This document shows, one piece after another, positions 44,851 to 53,118 of a stretch of DNA of 64,000 nt. The stretch is from assembly GCF_049846925.1 (NCBI RefSeq), contig NZ_JBNCMT010000022.1, positions 32,545 through 96,544 on the forward strand. The letters run 5' to 3'. Made by a program: the position numbers and the translations under genes. This DNA comes from Brevibacillus_H sp049846925 (GTDB taxonomy: Bacteria; Bacillota; Bacilli; Brevibacillales; Brevibacillaceae). The notes beneath the pieces were generated by a model. The model was not told where the DNA came from. It did not search any database and saw nothing but the letters and a program-made list of their open reading frames with translations. Numbering within the stretch: the first letter of the stretch is position 1; each line of letters begins with the position of its first letter.

Positions 44851-45648
44851 ATGAATAGAGGTAATTGGGCTTTCTATCAAGGCGAGGAGGTTAAAGTAAT
44901 AGAACATTCCAAGAATAAATTCGAGTTATTTGTAAGACATCCTTTTTTAATGCATCTTGGATTTAAACTGAATTTATCACACGGGGTCTTCAGCAAGAAG
45001 GTAAAGAAATCAGAAATTGATTCCATTTATTATATTGATAACAAAGTTCTTTACAAAGAAAGAGTATTTCAACTCTCTGAAATGAGAGGAGATAGCCTTT
45101 TACTATTTGAGAACGATGAAAGTGCTAGAAAACTTGGATTTACCCAAGTCGAGCGGGGAGAATATGAGAAATGGGTTAAAAAAGAGGAAGTAGATTGCAT
45201 CTAGGCGCTTTATAAAGGAATGGAGCTTATGGTGGAACAAAGTTCAGATCAGTTTGTCCTGAGTAGTTATGATCCTTCTGTTACAGCTTATGGATTTTTT
45301 CCCTATTACAATAAATATGCAAAGTATGCGGACAGGTTGGAAATCGATTCCATCTATTATTACGATACCTATGCCGAATATAAAGGAAACACTGTTTCGG
45401 TTATCGACAACATAGGAGATAATCTCCTCCTGTATGGTGAAGAAATGAATGCTGCAAAAAAACTGTTTAGATTTATTCTGCGCTTATTAGGGAAATTGTT
45501 TGCTACTGAGGAAGGTTCAGATAACGATTCGGACATAGATGATAGCTGTAAGTATGAAAAATGGGTAAAAAGAGAAGAAGTTGACCGTATCTGGACAATA
45601 AGAAAGCCAATATGGGGGTTTCCTGAACCAAACATAATAACTTCATAG
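44851..45648 (+). pseudogene. Disrupted copy of the duplicated two-domain 'moron' gene
   Basis: ATG 44851 begins MNRGNWAFYQGEEV, the same start as the intact gene at 49268. The frame meets TAG at codon 118 (45202-45204) and then continues open in the same frame to 45648 (…KPIWGFPEPNI). Compared with the intact copy, 63 bp (21 codons, the interdomain linker) between two ATCTGGGC repeats are missing, and the junction TGG has become TAG. The first 117-residue domain could still be made; the second lacks a ribosome site. Each half is one copy of the same domain of about 120 residues. Function is unknown. Confidence 0.75.
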
Positions 45649-46085
45649 GGTGTTTTACACACCACAGGTAAATCCACAAGCAAACAGCTATACTACGAAG
45701 TGAGCTCATGCAGCTCGCTTAGCTATGGTAATAGCTTTCATATCGATCCTATGCGATACCTGGAGAGACTTTGAAAAGAGTCGTGGACGTACTACAACTC
45801 ACTTGGTCGTAAAGACTAATGCGATGACAAAAGATGACTGAATACATAGCGGGTGGCTTTTTCGTTGAATACAGAGAGGAGAGGAAAAGAGTAGATAGGA
45901 ACATTTTGCATTCACAATAAAACAACTGATACAAGATTGAGAGAAACATGATACAAAAGTGTGATAGAGATGGAATACATTTTCGTTTTGCAGGTGCTAT
46001 TCTTGTATTATCAAATCAATAGAGAGAAGCCATCCGGGTTGAACGGGTGGCTTTTTTCATTGCATAAAAAGGGGGTGATATCATC
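45649..46085 (+). other. Non-coding leader before the tail operon
   Basis: No convincing gene is seen in these 437 bp. The stretch contains a half terminator (CGGGTGGCTTTTTC at 45849-45862) and a complete one at 46026-46058. A/T-rich sequence at 45960-46015 (TTGCAG, 17 bp, TCAAAT) could be a late promoter, possibly for the element's own sigma factor. Confidence 0.5.
46026..46058 (+). terminator. Intrinsic terminator only 9 bp before the tail operon's ribosome site
   Basis: GAAGCCATCCG pairs with CGGGTGGCTTT, followed by a short T tract. The AAAAGGGGGTGAT ribosome site of the first tail gene begins at about 46067, so no promoter fits in between. Confidence 0.75.
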
Positions 46086-46553
46086 TTGAATCAAATTCTA
46101 GCCGCCTTGCAGCAACTGGTAAATGAAGCTTACCCCAATTTGCCTGTGTTGAGCAGCTATGGAAAGTGGTTGGCAGGCAGTTTTGATCCACCTTGTGTTT
46201 TTGTCTACGCAGACCATGCAGGAGAAAAAGCGAACACATTAACCAGTCATCGCAAGTTGTATTCGGGACTAATTGTGCTTCATTTTCCGAGAGATTCCAC
46301 ATCGGGGGAGTACCAACCCATTGCAACAGACTCGCTCACTGATATTTTGCGCAGGGAGCGTTTTATGTACCCTGCTCTGGTAAATGGGAAGAAGGTTGTT
46401 CTTACGATTGATTCGGAAAAGTTTCTCATGCGCTTGAATGGGCGAGGGGACAGAATCTATGTCACATTCCCTATCGAAACGGTGGCAAAAATCCCAGTGA
46501 GTGAGGCACCACCGATTCAAAACTTTCAATTGGAGTCAGGAGGAAGCCAATGA
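46086..46553 (+). CDS. Phage tail terminator/completion-type protein (PBSX-like)
   Basis: A 155-residue protein with a TTG start and a strong AAAAGGGGGTGAT site. Text such as SFDPPCVFVYADHAGEKA, YSGLIVLHFP and KVVLTIDSEKFLMRLN.R.D has the alternating beta pattern of small neck/tail terminator proteins. It lies two genes before the sheath, where XkdJ-type proteins occur in PBSX. The exact role rests on position. It overlaps the next start by four bases (ATGA). Confidence 0.55.
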   Translation: MNQILAALQQLVNEAYPNLPVLSSYGKWLAGSFDPPCVFVYADHAGEKANTLTSHRKLYSGLIVLHFPRDSTSGEYQPIATDSLTDILRRERFMYPALVNGKKVVLTIDSEKFLMRLNGRGDRIYVTFPIETVAKIPVSEAPPIQNFQLESGGSQ

Positions 46554-46741
46554 GAACAAAAACAAACGAAAAACAGCAGTCCCAGGAAATGGTGAGGACT
46601 GTTGATCAGTGGGTGGAGAGTCCCGCTTATCTCGGAGCTGAGCGTTTTGAGATTGCAGGCGCTCTTTTTGATGTACGGGACAAGATTGGCGAGACAGAAG
46701 TACGTCAGCGCTTGTCTACATTTCGCGGAGGTGAAAAATAA
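46550..46741 (+). CDS. Small phage protein upstream of the sheath gene
   Basis: A 63-residue protein, mostly helical and charged, with VESPAYLGAERFEIAGALFDV in the middle. Many PBSX-like tail operons carry a similar short protein before the sheath gene, but I do not know its function. Stop and next start overlap (TAATG). Confidence 0.6.
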   Translation: MRTKTNEKQQSQEMVRTVDQWVESPAYLGAERFEIAGALFDVRDKIGETEVRQRLSTFRGGEK

Positions 46742-48096
46742 TGAGTATTCAACGTCTTAGACCTGGTGTGTATATCGAATTAATGGCAAAAGCAAAAGAA
46801 CGGATTCTTCCCAAGAGTGGAATCGTCTGCATTCCATATGTAGGAGAATACGGAAAACCGAATGAACCCGTTTTGGTAAGCGGCTATGAAGAACGTATGA
46901 AGGAAACGCTTGGCTTGATTGATTCCATCGAATTGGCGGCCGAGAGCGGCCCGACTCTTCTGTTGTATCGAATCTGCGATAGTGCTGCTCAAACAGCCAA
47001 GTTCACACAAGCAAACAGCTTTGAAATTTCGGCAAAATATCCTGGCCTGGAAGGAAACAAGCTATCCATTACCGTTCAGAACAGTACGGCAGAACCTGGG
47101 AAGAAAGAAGTCGTCATCAAGCACACGGAGCTTGGTTTTACGCACAAGCTGTCTGTTGCAGGAGTGGATGAACTGGTTGAAAAGACCGCCAATCTGGATT
47201 ATGTCGCTCAAGCGAAAAAACTGGGGAATGACGCTATTGCTGATGTAGTTGCTACCACATTTGCAGGTGGAACCACTGGGAAGCCGGCGTCACTGACAAG
47301 TACTCACTTCACCAAACTCTTTTCCGATATTAATGGAGCTGATTTTGACGCATTGTATTTGCCAAGTGCAGATGCAGCGATTCAGGCAAGTGCCAAGCAA
47401 TTTGTTTCTGACCGACGAACGCAGAGCCAGAAACTCTCTACATTGGTCATCGGGGGAAGCAGTAATACGGATGTGGATATGGAGAAGCACATCGAGCGCT
47501 CTGTCGCCATGAATGAACGCTACATTGTCAATTCTGCCATTTCCGGTTTGCACGTGAATGGAAAGACCTACAGTTCATTGGAATTTGCTGCCTGGGTAGC
47601 CGGGTTGATTGCTGCTACTCCGGCGCATATTTCGCTGACGGCATTGCCTATACCGCTCAAAAAAGCGACGAAAGACTTTGGACAATCGGAAATTATGAAA
47701 GGTTTGGCAAACGGTGTCCTGATGGCGACCCGTGATGGTTACAGCTACATCATTGAATCTGCTGTTAATACGCTTTCCGTCCTGCATACAGGCGAACGAG
47801 AGGACTTTGGCAAAATCCGTGTCTCCATGACGCTTGATCAGGTGATGAACGATCTGGTCAGTGTAGGCAAAAAGTACAAAGGCAAGCTGAGCAATAATGA
47901 TATCGGACGAGCTACCTTTATCGCTGCAGCAAAGTCCTATCTTGATGAGCGTGTTCGCCAATCCGCATTGGCTGCTGGAGCAAATGTCACAGAGAGCCCA
48001 GATCTGGAAAGCTTCGGCGATACTGCCTACTTCAGAGTCAGCGCACAGCCGCTGGATGCAATTGAAGTCTTTACTATTGGTTGGGAGGTGCTCTAA
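46741..48096 (+). CDS. xkdK: Contractile tail sheath protein, XkdK-like
   Basis: A 451-residue protein close in length to PBSX XkdK. The N-terminus RLRPGVYIELMAKAK is the sheath signature (RPGVYI). The C-terminal domain holds GKTYSSLEFAAWVAGLIAATPAHISLT, then KFGKIRV-type text and NNDIGRATFIAAAKSYLDERV. It forms the contractile outer tube. Its presence shows that the element is of myovirus or R-type tailocin type. Tube and chaperone genes follow at once. Confidence 0.92.
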   Translation: MSIQRLRPGVYIELMAKAKERILPKSGIVCIPYVGEYGKPNEPVLVSGYEERMKETLGLIDSIELAAESGPTLLLYRICDSAAQTAKFTQANSFEISAKYPGLEGNKLSITVQNSTAEPGKKEVVIKHTELGFTHKLSVAGVDELVEKTANLDYVAQAKKLGNDAIADVVATTFAGGTTGKPASLTSTHFTKLFSDINGADFDALYLPSADAAIQASAKQFVSDRRTQSQKLSTLVIGGSSNTDVDMEKHIERSVAMNERYIVNSAISGLHVNGKTYSSLEFAAWVAGLIAATPAHISLTALPIPLKKATKDFGQSEIMKGLANGVLMATRDGYSYIIESAVNTLSVLHTGEREDFGKIRVSMTLDQVMNDLVSVGKKYKGKLSNNDIGRATFIAAAKSYLDERVRQSALAAGANVTESPDLESFGDTAYFRVSAQPLDAIEVFTIGWEVL

Positions 48097-48098
48097 TT

Positions 48099-48554
48099 AT
48101 GGCGGCACATAATCTTTATTTGAAAAACAGTCAGGTATATGACGTAAAGGGTGACCCGATTCCGGGGCTGTTAGAGGCAAAAGCGGTAATGAAAATCAAG
48201 ACGGAGCCGGTACATCGTCTGCGTCAGGGTGAAATGGAAGACATCGTTTCCTATCATACGGAATTGACGTTGACATTGCCTACGCAAAACGCAAGCTTGA
48301 AATACTTCATTATTGACCAAATTACCTCTGGAAAAACACCAATTATTCCGATGCTTCTTGGCGAACATCTGGATAAGGAAAGTGATGACAATAATAAGGA
48401 GATTGTCAAGTTTACAAACATTCGGTTGGTTCCGGAAGAATTGACAATTTTTCAGGCAAAAGCAGAAGGAAACGATAAGGGAACATATGAAATTCGCGGC
48501 AAAACCAACGACAACCCTGAATTCTTAACTAAGTTTCCTGACTATGTAGAGTAA
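48099..48554 (+). CDS. xkdM: Tail tube protein, XkdM-like
   Basis: A 151-residue protein from ATG 48099, chosen because GGGAGGTG stands eight bases upstream and the length agrees with XkdM (about 147). The text LEAKAVMKIKTEPVHRLRQGEMEDIVSYHTELTLTL and FTNIRLVPEELTIFQAKAEG suggests the beta-barrel tube fold. It forms the inner tube inside the XkdK sheath. Confidence 0.88.
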   Translation: MAAHNLYLKNSQVYDVKGDPIPGLLEAKAVMKIKTEPVHRLRQGEMEDIVSYHTELTLTLPTQNASLKYFIIDQITSGKTPIIPMLLGEHLDKESDDNNKEIVKFTNIRLVPEELTIFQAKAEGNDKGTYEIRGKTNDNPEFLTKFPDYVE

Positions 48555-48567
48555 GGAGAATCTATCG

Positions 48568-48948
48568 ATGAGTAAATTGGAAAAATACCTGGCGAAAGCC
48601 AAGGATGAAGCAGCTCGTAAAACAATGACGGTCGAAATTGACGGTGAAGTCTGGTCCGTTCGCTCGCTTACTTTAACAGAACTGCGTACATGCGAACGTA
48701 TGGCAGATAAAGGAGAAGAGTTTGACTGGTACCGCTACAACGATGCACGTATTGTCAAAGCAACTGAGCATGAATTCCAGTGGAACAATCAAGATCTGCA
48801 GAAAGCTTATAAAGCGGTGGATAAGTATGACCTTCCCGCCAAGTTGTTTGACCATGATATGGAAGGATACGCCAAGCTGCTTAATGCCATCCGTGAGATT
48901 TCTCAGGAGCAGAGTGAAGAAGAGCTTGTGGAAGAAGCAAAAAACTGA
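48568..48948 (+). CDS. xkdN: Tail assembly chaperone, XkdN-like (G product)
   Basis: A 126-residue protein (MSKLEKYLAKAKDEAARKTMTVEIDGEVWSV...), helical in its second half. Position after the tube and before the tape measure, and size, are those of phage lambda G / XkdN chaperones. The frame ends ...GAA GCA AAA AAC TGA, which contains a -1 slippery heptamer, so a longer form is also expected (separate entry). Confidence 0.85.
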   Translation: MSKLEKYLAKAKDEAARKTMTVEIDGEVWSVRSLTLTELRTCERMADKGEEFDWYRYNDARIVKATEHEFQWNNQDLQKAYKAVDKYDLPAKLFDHDMEGYAKLLNAIREISQEQSEEELVEEAKN

Positions 48949-49112
48949 TCCGATCCGACGGCGAAGCCTCTCACATCTGCCGAGCTTTTTTAAACGGCCG
49001 AGGCCGTCCTGAGGATCTGGTTGAATACGCAGTTGATCGATATAAGCAGAAACTGTTTATCATCGCCTGCCAACTGATTGAAATTGAAGAGATGGAGAAG
49101 GCGTTCGACTAG
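48568..49112 (+). CDS. Tail assembly chaperone, -1 frameshifted G-T fusion product
   Basis: At 48939-48945 the sequence A AAA AAC, in the zero frame GCA AAA AAC TGA, is a canonical X-XXY-YYZ slippery site. After a -1 shift, reading continues LIRSDGEASHICRAFLNGRGRPEDL... to TAG at 49110-49112, adding 55 residues for a total of 181. The downstream frame has no start codon or ribosome site of its own. A stem ACGGC/GCCGT with a CGAG loop lies about 45 bases on. G-T frameshifting in this position is conserved in long-tailed phages. Confidence 0.8.
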
Positions 49113-49120
49113 TCTTCTCT

Positions 49121-49267
49121 CTTTTCCCGAGCGGGCAGATGGCGTTGGGGAAAGGGGTGGGGATGCAGAAAATATTTCCAGTTGGTGTGGTATACTAAAT
49201 TTGGGAAATTGCGTTCGGAGAGCGTTTTCGCAGATTGTGAAATGATTAGTACGAGAGGGTGAAAACC
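49121..49267 (+). repeat. Duplicated 145-bp promoter/leader segment, copy 2
   Basis: This segment is nearly identical to 44706-44850, with the same G/C-rich hairpin, extended -10 (TGGTATACT near 49187) and ribosome site. It begins eight bases after the stop of the frameshifted chaperone, which marks the insertion point of a self-contained gene in the tail operon. Confidence 0.8.
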
Positions 49268-50161
49268 ATGAATAGAGGTAATTGGGCTTTCTATCAAGGC
49301 GAGGAGGTTAGAGTAATCAGACATTCTCAAAAAAAGTTTGAGTTATATGTAAGAAACCCCTCTTTGATGCATCTTGGGTTTAAGCTGAATTTAGATAGAG
49401 TCTATAGCAAGAAGGTAAAGAAATTTGAGCTTGATTCCATTTATTATATTGATAACAAAGCTCTATACAAAGAAAGAGTATTTCATCTCTCTGATATGAA
49501 AGAAGATTGTCTCTTATTATATGGTATAGGCGAAGATTGTGAAAAATTTGGATTTAACCAAATTGATCGGGGAGAATATGAGAAATGGGTCAAAAGAGAG
49601 GAAGTAGATTGCATCTGGGCAGCAAGAACTCCAACAGAGGATCTTCCTTTGCCAGAGAATCAACTGAAAACTGGAATCTGGGCACTTTATAAAGGCATGG
49701 AGTTTATAGTGGAACGGGAATCAGATCGGTTTGAGCTATATAGCTATGATCCTTCTTTAACCGCTATTGGATTTGTTCCCTATTATAATAAATACCTAAA
49801 GTTTGTGGACAAGTCTGATATTGACGCCATCTATTATTATGATAACTATGCCGAATATAAAGGTAATACCGTTTCGGTTATAGACAGTGTAGGTAATAAT
49901 ATCCTTCTGTATGGCATGGATTTTTGTAAAGAAATCGAAGCTGAGCGGTCCGAAGTCAAAAAACAGGACGGATTTGTACTGCGAATGTTAGAAAAATGGT
50001 TTACCGTTGATAGCAAGGATAAAAAATCGAACAAAATTGAAATACCAAACATAGATGATAGCTGCAAGTATGAAAGATGGGTAAAAAGAGATCAAGTTGA
50101 CCGTATCTGGACGATAAGAAGGCCGATTTGGGGATTTCCCGAGCCGAACATAAATGAATAA
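49268..50161 (+). CDS. Two-domain moron protein of unknown function (intact copy)
   Basis: A 297-residue protein made of two tandem copies of one domain of about 120 residues: G.WA.Y.G.E..V......FELY, then G(F)..., K.V.K..(L/I)D(S/A)IYY.DN...YK(E/G), LLLYG, YE(K/R)WVKR(E/D)(E/Q)VD.IW, joined by a linker of about 20 residues. There is no signal peptide or membrane segment. It has its own promoter segment upstream and a terminator downstream and sits between chaperone and tape-measure genes, so it is not part of the conserved tail set. Self-immunity, superinfection defence or regulation are all possible; nothing in the sequence decides. Confidence 0.7.
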   Translation: MNRGNWAFYQGEEVRVIRHSQKKFELYVRNPSLMHLGFKLNLDRVYSKKVKKFELDSIYYIDNKALYKERVFHLSDMKEDCLLLYGIGEDCEKFGFNQIDRGEYEKWVKREEVDCIWAARTPTEDLPLPENQLKTGIWALYKGMEFIVERESDRFELYSYDPSLTAIGFVPYYNKYLKFVDKSDIDAIYYYDNYAEYKGNTVSVIDSVGNNILLYGMDFCKEIEAERSEVKKQDGFVLRMLEKWFTVDSKDKKSNKIEIPNIDDSCKYERWVKRDQVDRIWTIRRPIWGFPEPNINE

Positions 50162-50176
50162 ACAATATTTTTTTCT

Positions 50177-50216
50177 AAAAAGCCATTTGCTCCAAGAGAG
50201 TCAGGGCTTTTTTTTA
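50177..50216 (+). terminator. Intrinsic terminator after the moron gene
   Basis: AAAAAGCC pairs with GGCTTTTT, with a loop of about 20 bases, followed by a T tract. It lies between the chaperone/moron block and the tape-measure gene. Confidence 0.7.
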
Positions 50217-50269
50217 TTCCTCTAAATGGTCAATATCGGTGTTTCAGAATTGAAAATGGAGGTGAAAGG

Positions 50270-52528
50270 ATGGCAAAGAGTTTCTTCAAAAAACTATTTA
50301 ATATTGGTAGTGCTAATAAACTTGACATTAAGCAAATTCTTGCACAGAAGGGGATAACACCTGAGTATATTCTTAATTTAGTAAACAAGAAAGAGGAAAT
50401 GACAGAAGAAGAAATGAAGATCCATTTGGATGTTTTAGCCTCTCTTCCAAAAGTAAAAAAAGGAACGAAGATTCAAAAGGTTGTTGATGCTCATGCAGTA
50501 GATTGGCTTTTTAAGGTTTCTGAAAGGCAAAGCTTTCGAGCTAGGATTAATAATCTTCTTAAGAGGCGAGTAAAGGAGAAGGCAGAAAAGCAACTAGAAT
50601 TACGTGGGTTTGTGGCACAAGCCCAAGATGTAAGCGATTTGGATTCCTTCCCAAAAGCATATAAAGGACTTGCTCTTAATTATTCTGGCAGTACACATTT
50701 TGGGAAGACAATGGCATTTGCTATTAGTTATGAAACAGAAAAACCAGAAAATTATAAAAGGCCATTGAATAGTCGAATGTATAAATTCGCCGAAACAATG
50801 TTCCCTGGAGCTATAAAAATATTCAAGGAATTAAACTTACCTTCTCCATATGGAGGAAATGCTTATACGGTAAGTAAAGATGGATTATTTCCTGAGTTAA
50901 TTGCTGATCCAGAAAAGATGAATAAAACTGCTGTCGTACACTTACTAACTAAACATGGTAAAAAAAGAGTGGCAAAATATAGTGAATCGGATGGAAAGTT
51001 CGTTATTGATGCTAAGACTTATCAAGAAATTATGGAATGGTACAGAAAGCAACCTCCAGATTTTAAATCAACACAGGTAAAAAGGGAAAAAGTGAAAAAA
51101 CATCGCCAAACTCGAGGTGGCAAAAAGTATGATATACCCAAAAAATTCCAATATTCAAGTACCGGCAGAAAATACGTCAGTCCACCTAACCAAAAGAAAT
51201 CTTTCATGCAGAAGTTCAAAAACGGGATTGGCAGCAAATTAAAACCTTTCGCCAACATCGGCGGAAAGGCTCGCAACATATTGCCATCCGTGAAAAACCT
51301 AAAAAACGACCTGTTCAACTACGCCAAGCTAACAATTGAAAACCTTATTCCTGCTGAGAAAGATCAGAATGACAGCGATATCGGTGGATTTACAGATATA
51401 GACCCCATGTTGCCTACTGGAGGTTGTGATTGTCAATGCAATTGCTGTTGCTGTGATGGACAAGCGGATGGCACAAGTGAAAAGTCAGAACATGACAAGA
51501 AACAAAAGCAGAAACGAAAAAGAAAAGGTAGAAAAGGGAAAGGGAAAAATAAAAAGCAACCTCCAACCGGACGTGGAGGAAAGCCGAATCAGCCGAATAA
51601 TAGCAAGAAAATTCAGAAATCAATAACTCAACAGCCTAAATCTACTGGGAGAGATACTTCACCAAAACCAAAAGAGTCTGTAATGAATAAGGTAAAAACT
51701 CGTCTGGGTGGAGTAGGCAAAACGATTGGAAATCTGTTTGGAAAGGCAAAAAACTGGCTGCCATCTGGTAAAACAGTTGGAAATTTGTTTGGAAAGGCAA
51801 AAGACTGGCTACCATCAGGAGAAACAGTTGGAAACCTGCTAGGAAAGACAAAAGGTTGGCTACCATCTGGTGAAACGGTTGGAAACCTCATTGGAAAGGC
51901 AAAATCCTGGCTACCATCTGGAGCAACAATTAAGAATTTTGGAAAAGGCGCATTAAAGAAACTCCCCTTAATCGGTACTGTTATCGGTGCTGGCTCGGTA
52001 CTAACATCAGATAACAAACTGGATGCCCTCTTGCGTTTGGGAGCAGAAACTGTAGGGGGAGTGTTGGGCGGTGCAGCAGGAGCGGCGCTTGGTTCTATAG
52101 TACCAGGTCCAGGTACGGCAATAGGCGGTGTGGCCGGAACCGCTCTTGGTTCAGCAGGTGGCGGTTACCTTTATGATAAGGCAAAGCAGTGGTTGACGGG
52201 TAAATCTAATCAGAACCATCCATCATTTCGGGGACCTGTTAATCCAGCTCGTGTTATCCCAAAAGTGAATGCAGAGCAGGTAAGTCAACCAATTAAGCCT
52301 GTTGCCCCGACAAAACCGACAAAAGGTCAAAACAAACTAACTTCTTTGACCGTACAATCCATGCCAATCACATTGAAAGCAGATGGCGTGTTGCAGGATG
52401 TTTCCGGAATGATGCGCTTATTGCGTGATCCCTCGATCAGCAATGAAATCAAGCGTATTATTGAAAAAGCGTTTGTTGACGCCTATGAAACGAAAGGCGG
52501 CGCCACGCAGGGAGGTGTGATCGTATGA
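50270..52528 (+). CDS. Tape-measure protein with unusual N-terminal half
   Basis: A 752-residue protein in the tape-measure position. The last 250 residues are typical: a Gly/Ala-rich hydrophobic stretch (GGVLGGAAGAALGSIVPG, then AIGGVAGTALG) and a helical end LLRDPSISNEIKRIIEKAFVDAYE. Before it are four 17-residue repeats (GNLFGKAKNWLPSGKTV type, residues about 487-554), which probably set tail length. A very basic low-complexity tract follows Cys386-Cys395, where seven cysteines occur in ten residues (CDCQCNCCCC). The first 330 residues are basic and have no coiled-coil pattern or similarity that I recognise. ATG follows AATGGAGGTG. Confidence 0.75.
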   Translation: MAKSFFKKLFNIGSANKLDIKQILAQKGITPEYILNLVNKKEEMTEEEMKIHLDVLASLPKVKKGTKIQKVVDAHAVDWLFKVSERQSFRARINNLLKRRVKEKAEKQLELRGFVAQAQDVSDLDSFPKAYKGLALNYSGSTHFGKTMAFAISYETEKPENYKRPLNSRMYKFAETMFPGAIKIFKELNLPSPYGGNAYTVSKDGLFPELIADPEKMNKTAVVHLLTKHGKKRVAKYSESDGKFVIDAKTYQEIMEWYRKQPPDFKSTQVKREKVKKHRQTRGGKKYDIPKKFQYSSTGRKYVSPPNQKKSFMQKFKNGIGSKLKPFANIGGKARNILPSVKNLKNDLFNYAKLTIENLIPAEKDQNDSDIGGFTDIDPMLPTGGCDCQCNCCCCDGQADGTSEKSEHDKKQKQKRKRKGRKGKGKNKKQPPTGRGGKPNQPNNSKKIQKSITQQPKSTGRDTSPKPKESVMNKVKTRLGGVGKTIGNLFGKAKNWLPSGKTVGNLFGKAKDWLPSGETVGNLLGKTKGWLPSGETVGNLIGKAKSWLPSGATIKNFGKGALKKLPLIGTVIGAGSVLTSDNKLDALLRLGAETVGGVLGGAAGAALGSIVPGPGTAIGGVAGTALGSAGGGYLYDKAKQWLTGKSNQNHPSFRGPVNPARVIPKVNAEQVSQPIKPVAPTKPTKGQNKLTSLTVQSMPITLKADGVLQDVSGMMRLLRDPSISNEIKRIIEKAFVDAYETKGGATQGGVIV
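51728..51931 (+). repeat. Four tandem 51-bp repeats in the tape-measure gene
   Basis: Units start at 51728, 51779, 51830 and 51881, each coding a 17-residue unit GNL(F/L/I)GK(A/T)K.WLPSG.TV. The copies differ at a few bases. Confidence 0.85.
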
Positions 52529-53103
52529 TCCGATTGCAAGGCCAATATCGTCTGACCTTCCCCGTGACACCTGGTGAGGTTTCATTCAAAGGGTATGGAA
52601 ATGACATCGAATCGCAAACCTCGATTACCCTGGTAACTAAAAATCAAATCTCAGCCATGCGTCCCAAGGCGATCTCATTCGATTTTTTTCTCCCAGGGAA
52701 TATCGAGTCCTCACTGATTGAAGTTGAGGGCTATCAAGGTCCGAGAGCATGGCTGGAAGGATTGGAAAGGCTCTCAGGAAAACCAGTACTACTCACGATT
52801 GATGAACTAAATCTTGCCTGGAACGTGCTTGTTGGCCCCTGTGACGGCAAATTCTCGGGAATGAACGCTGATTTTCACGGTTCCATCGAGTTTCCTCTTT
52901 TTATCAAAGAGGAATTTATCACCTGGTCCAACTCCAAGCAGTTGTTGGCTCCGGCTGCCGTCATTTCCAAGCAGGTAAAGCAGCGACCCAATACCACAGG
53001 AAAAACAAGTCCAAAAAAGACTGTGCAGATTAGTAAAAGTTTGCAAGATGAGCAGTTGAAAAGAATCGAACAAAAATTGCGATTGAAAAATCTGGACGAA
53101 TAG
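52525..53103 (+). CDS. Baseplate/tail hub protein, XkdP-like
   Basis: A 192-residue protein starting MIRLQGQYRLTFPVTPGEVSFKGYGNDIESQTSI, with PKAISFDFFLPGN and PRAWLEGLERLSGKPVLLTI. This text and the position between tape measure and XkdQ match XkdP. PBSX XkdP ends with a LysM domain; here the last 60 residues are a basic linker and a short helix with no recognisable LysM. It overlaps the tape-measure stop by four bases. Confidence 0.72.
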   Translation: MIRLQGQYRLTFPVTPGEVSFKGYGNDIESQTSITLVTKNQISAMRPKAISFDFFLPGNIESSLIEVEGYQGPRAWLEGLERLSGKPVLLTIDELNLAWNVLVGPCDGKFSGMNADFHGSIEFPLFIKEEFITWSNSKQLLAPAAVISKQVKQRPNTTGKTSPKKTVQISKSLQDEQLKRIEQKLRLKNLDE

Positions 53104-53118
53104 AAAGGAGGGCCACAG

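Noticed and set aside
45220..45648. Independent 142-residue gene
   Set aside because: It has no usable ribosome site, continues the frame of the preceding 117-codon ORF after a single TAG, and aligns with the second domain of the intact gene at 49268. I treat it as part of a disrupted copy.
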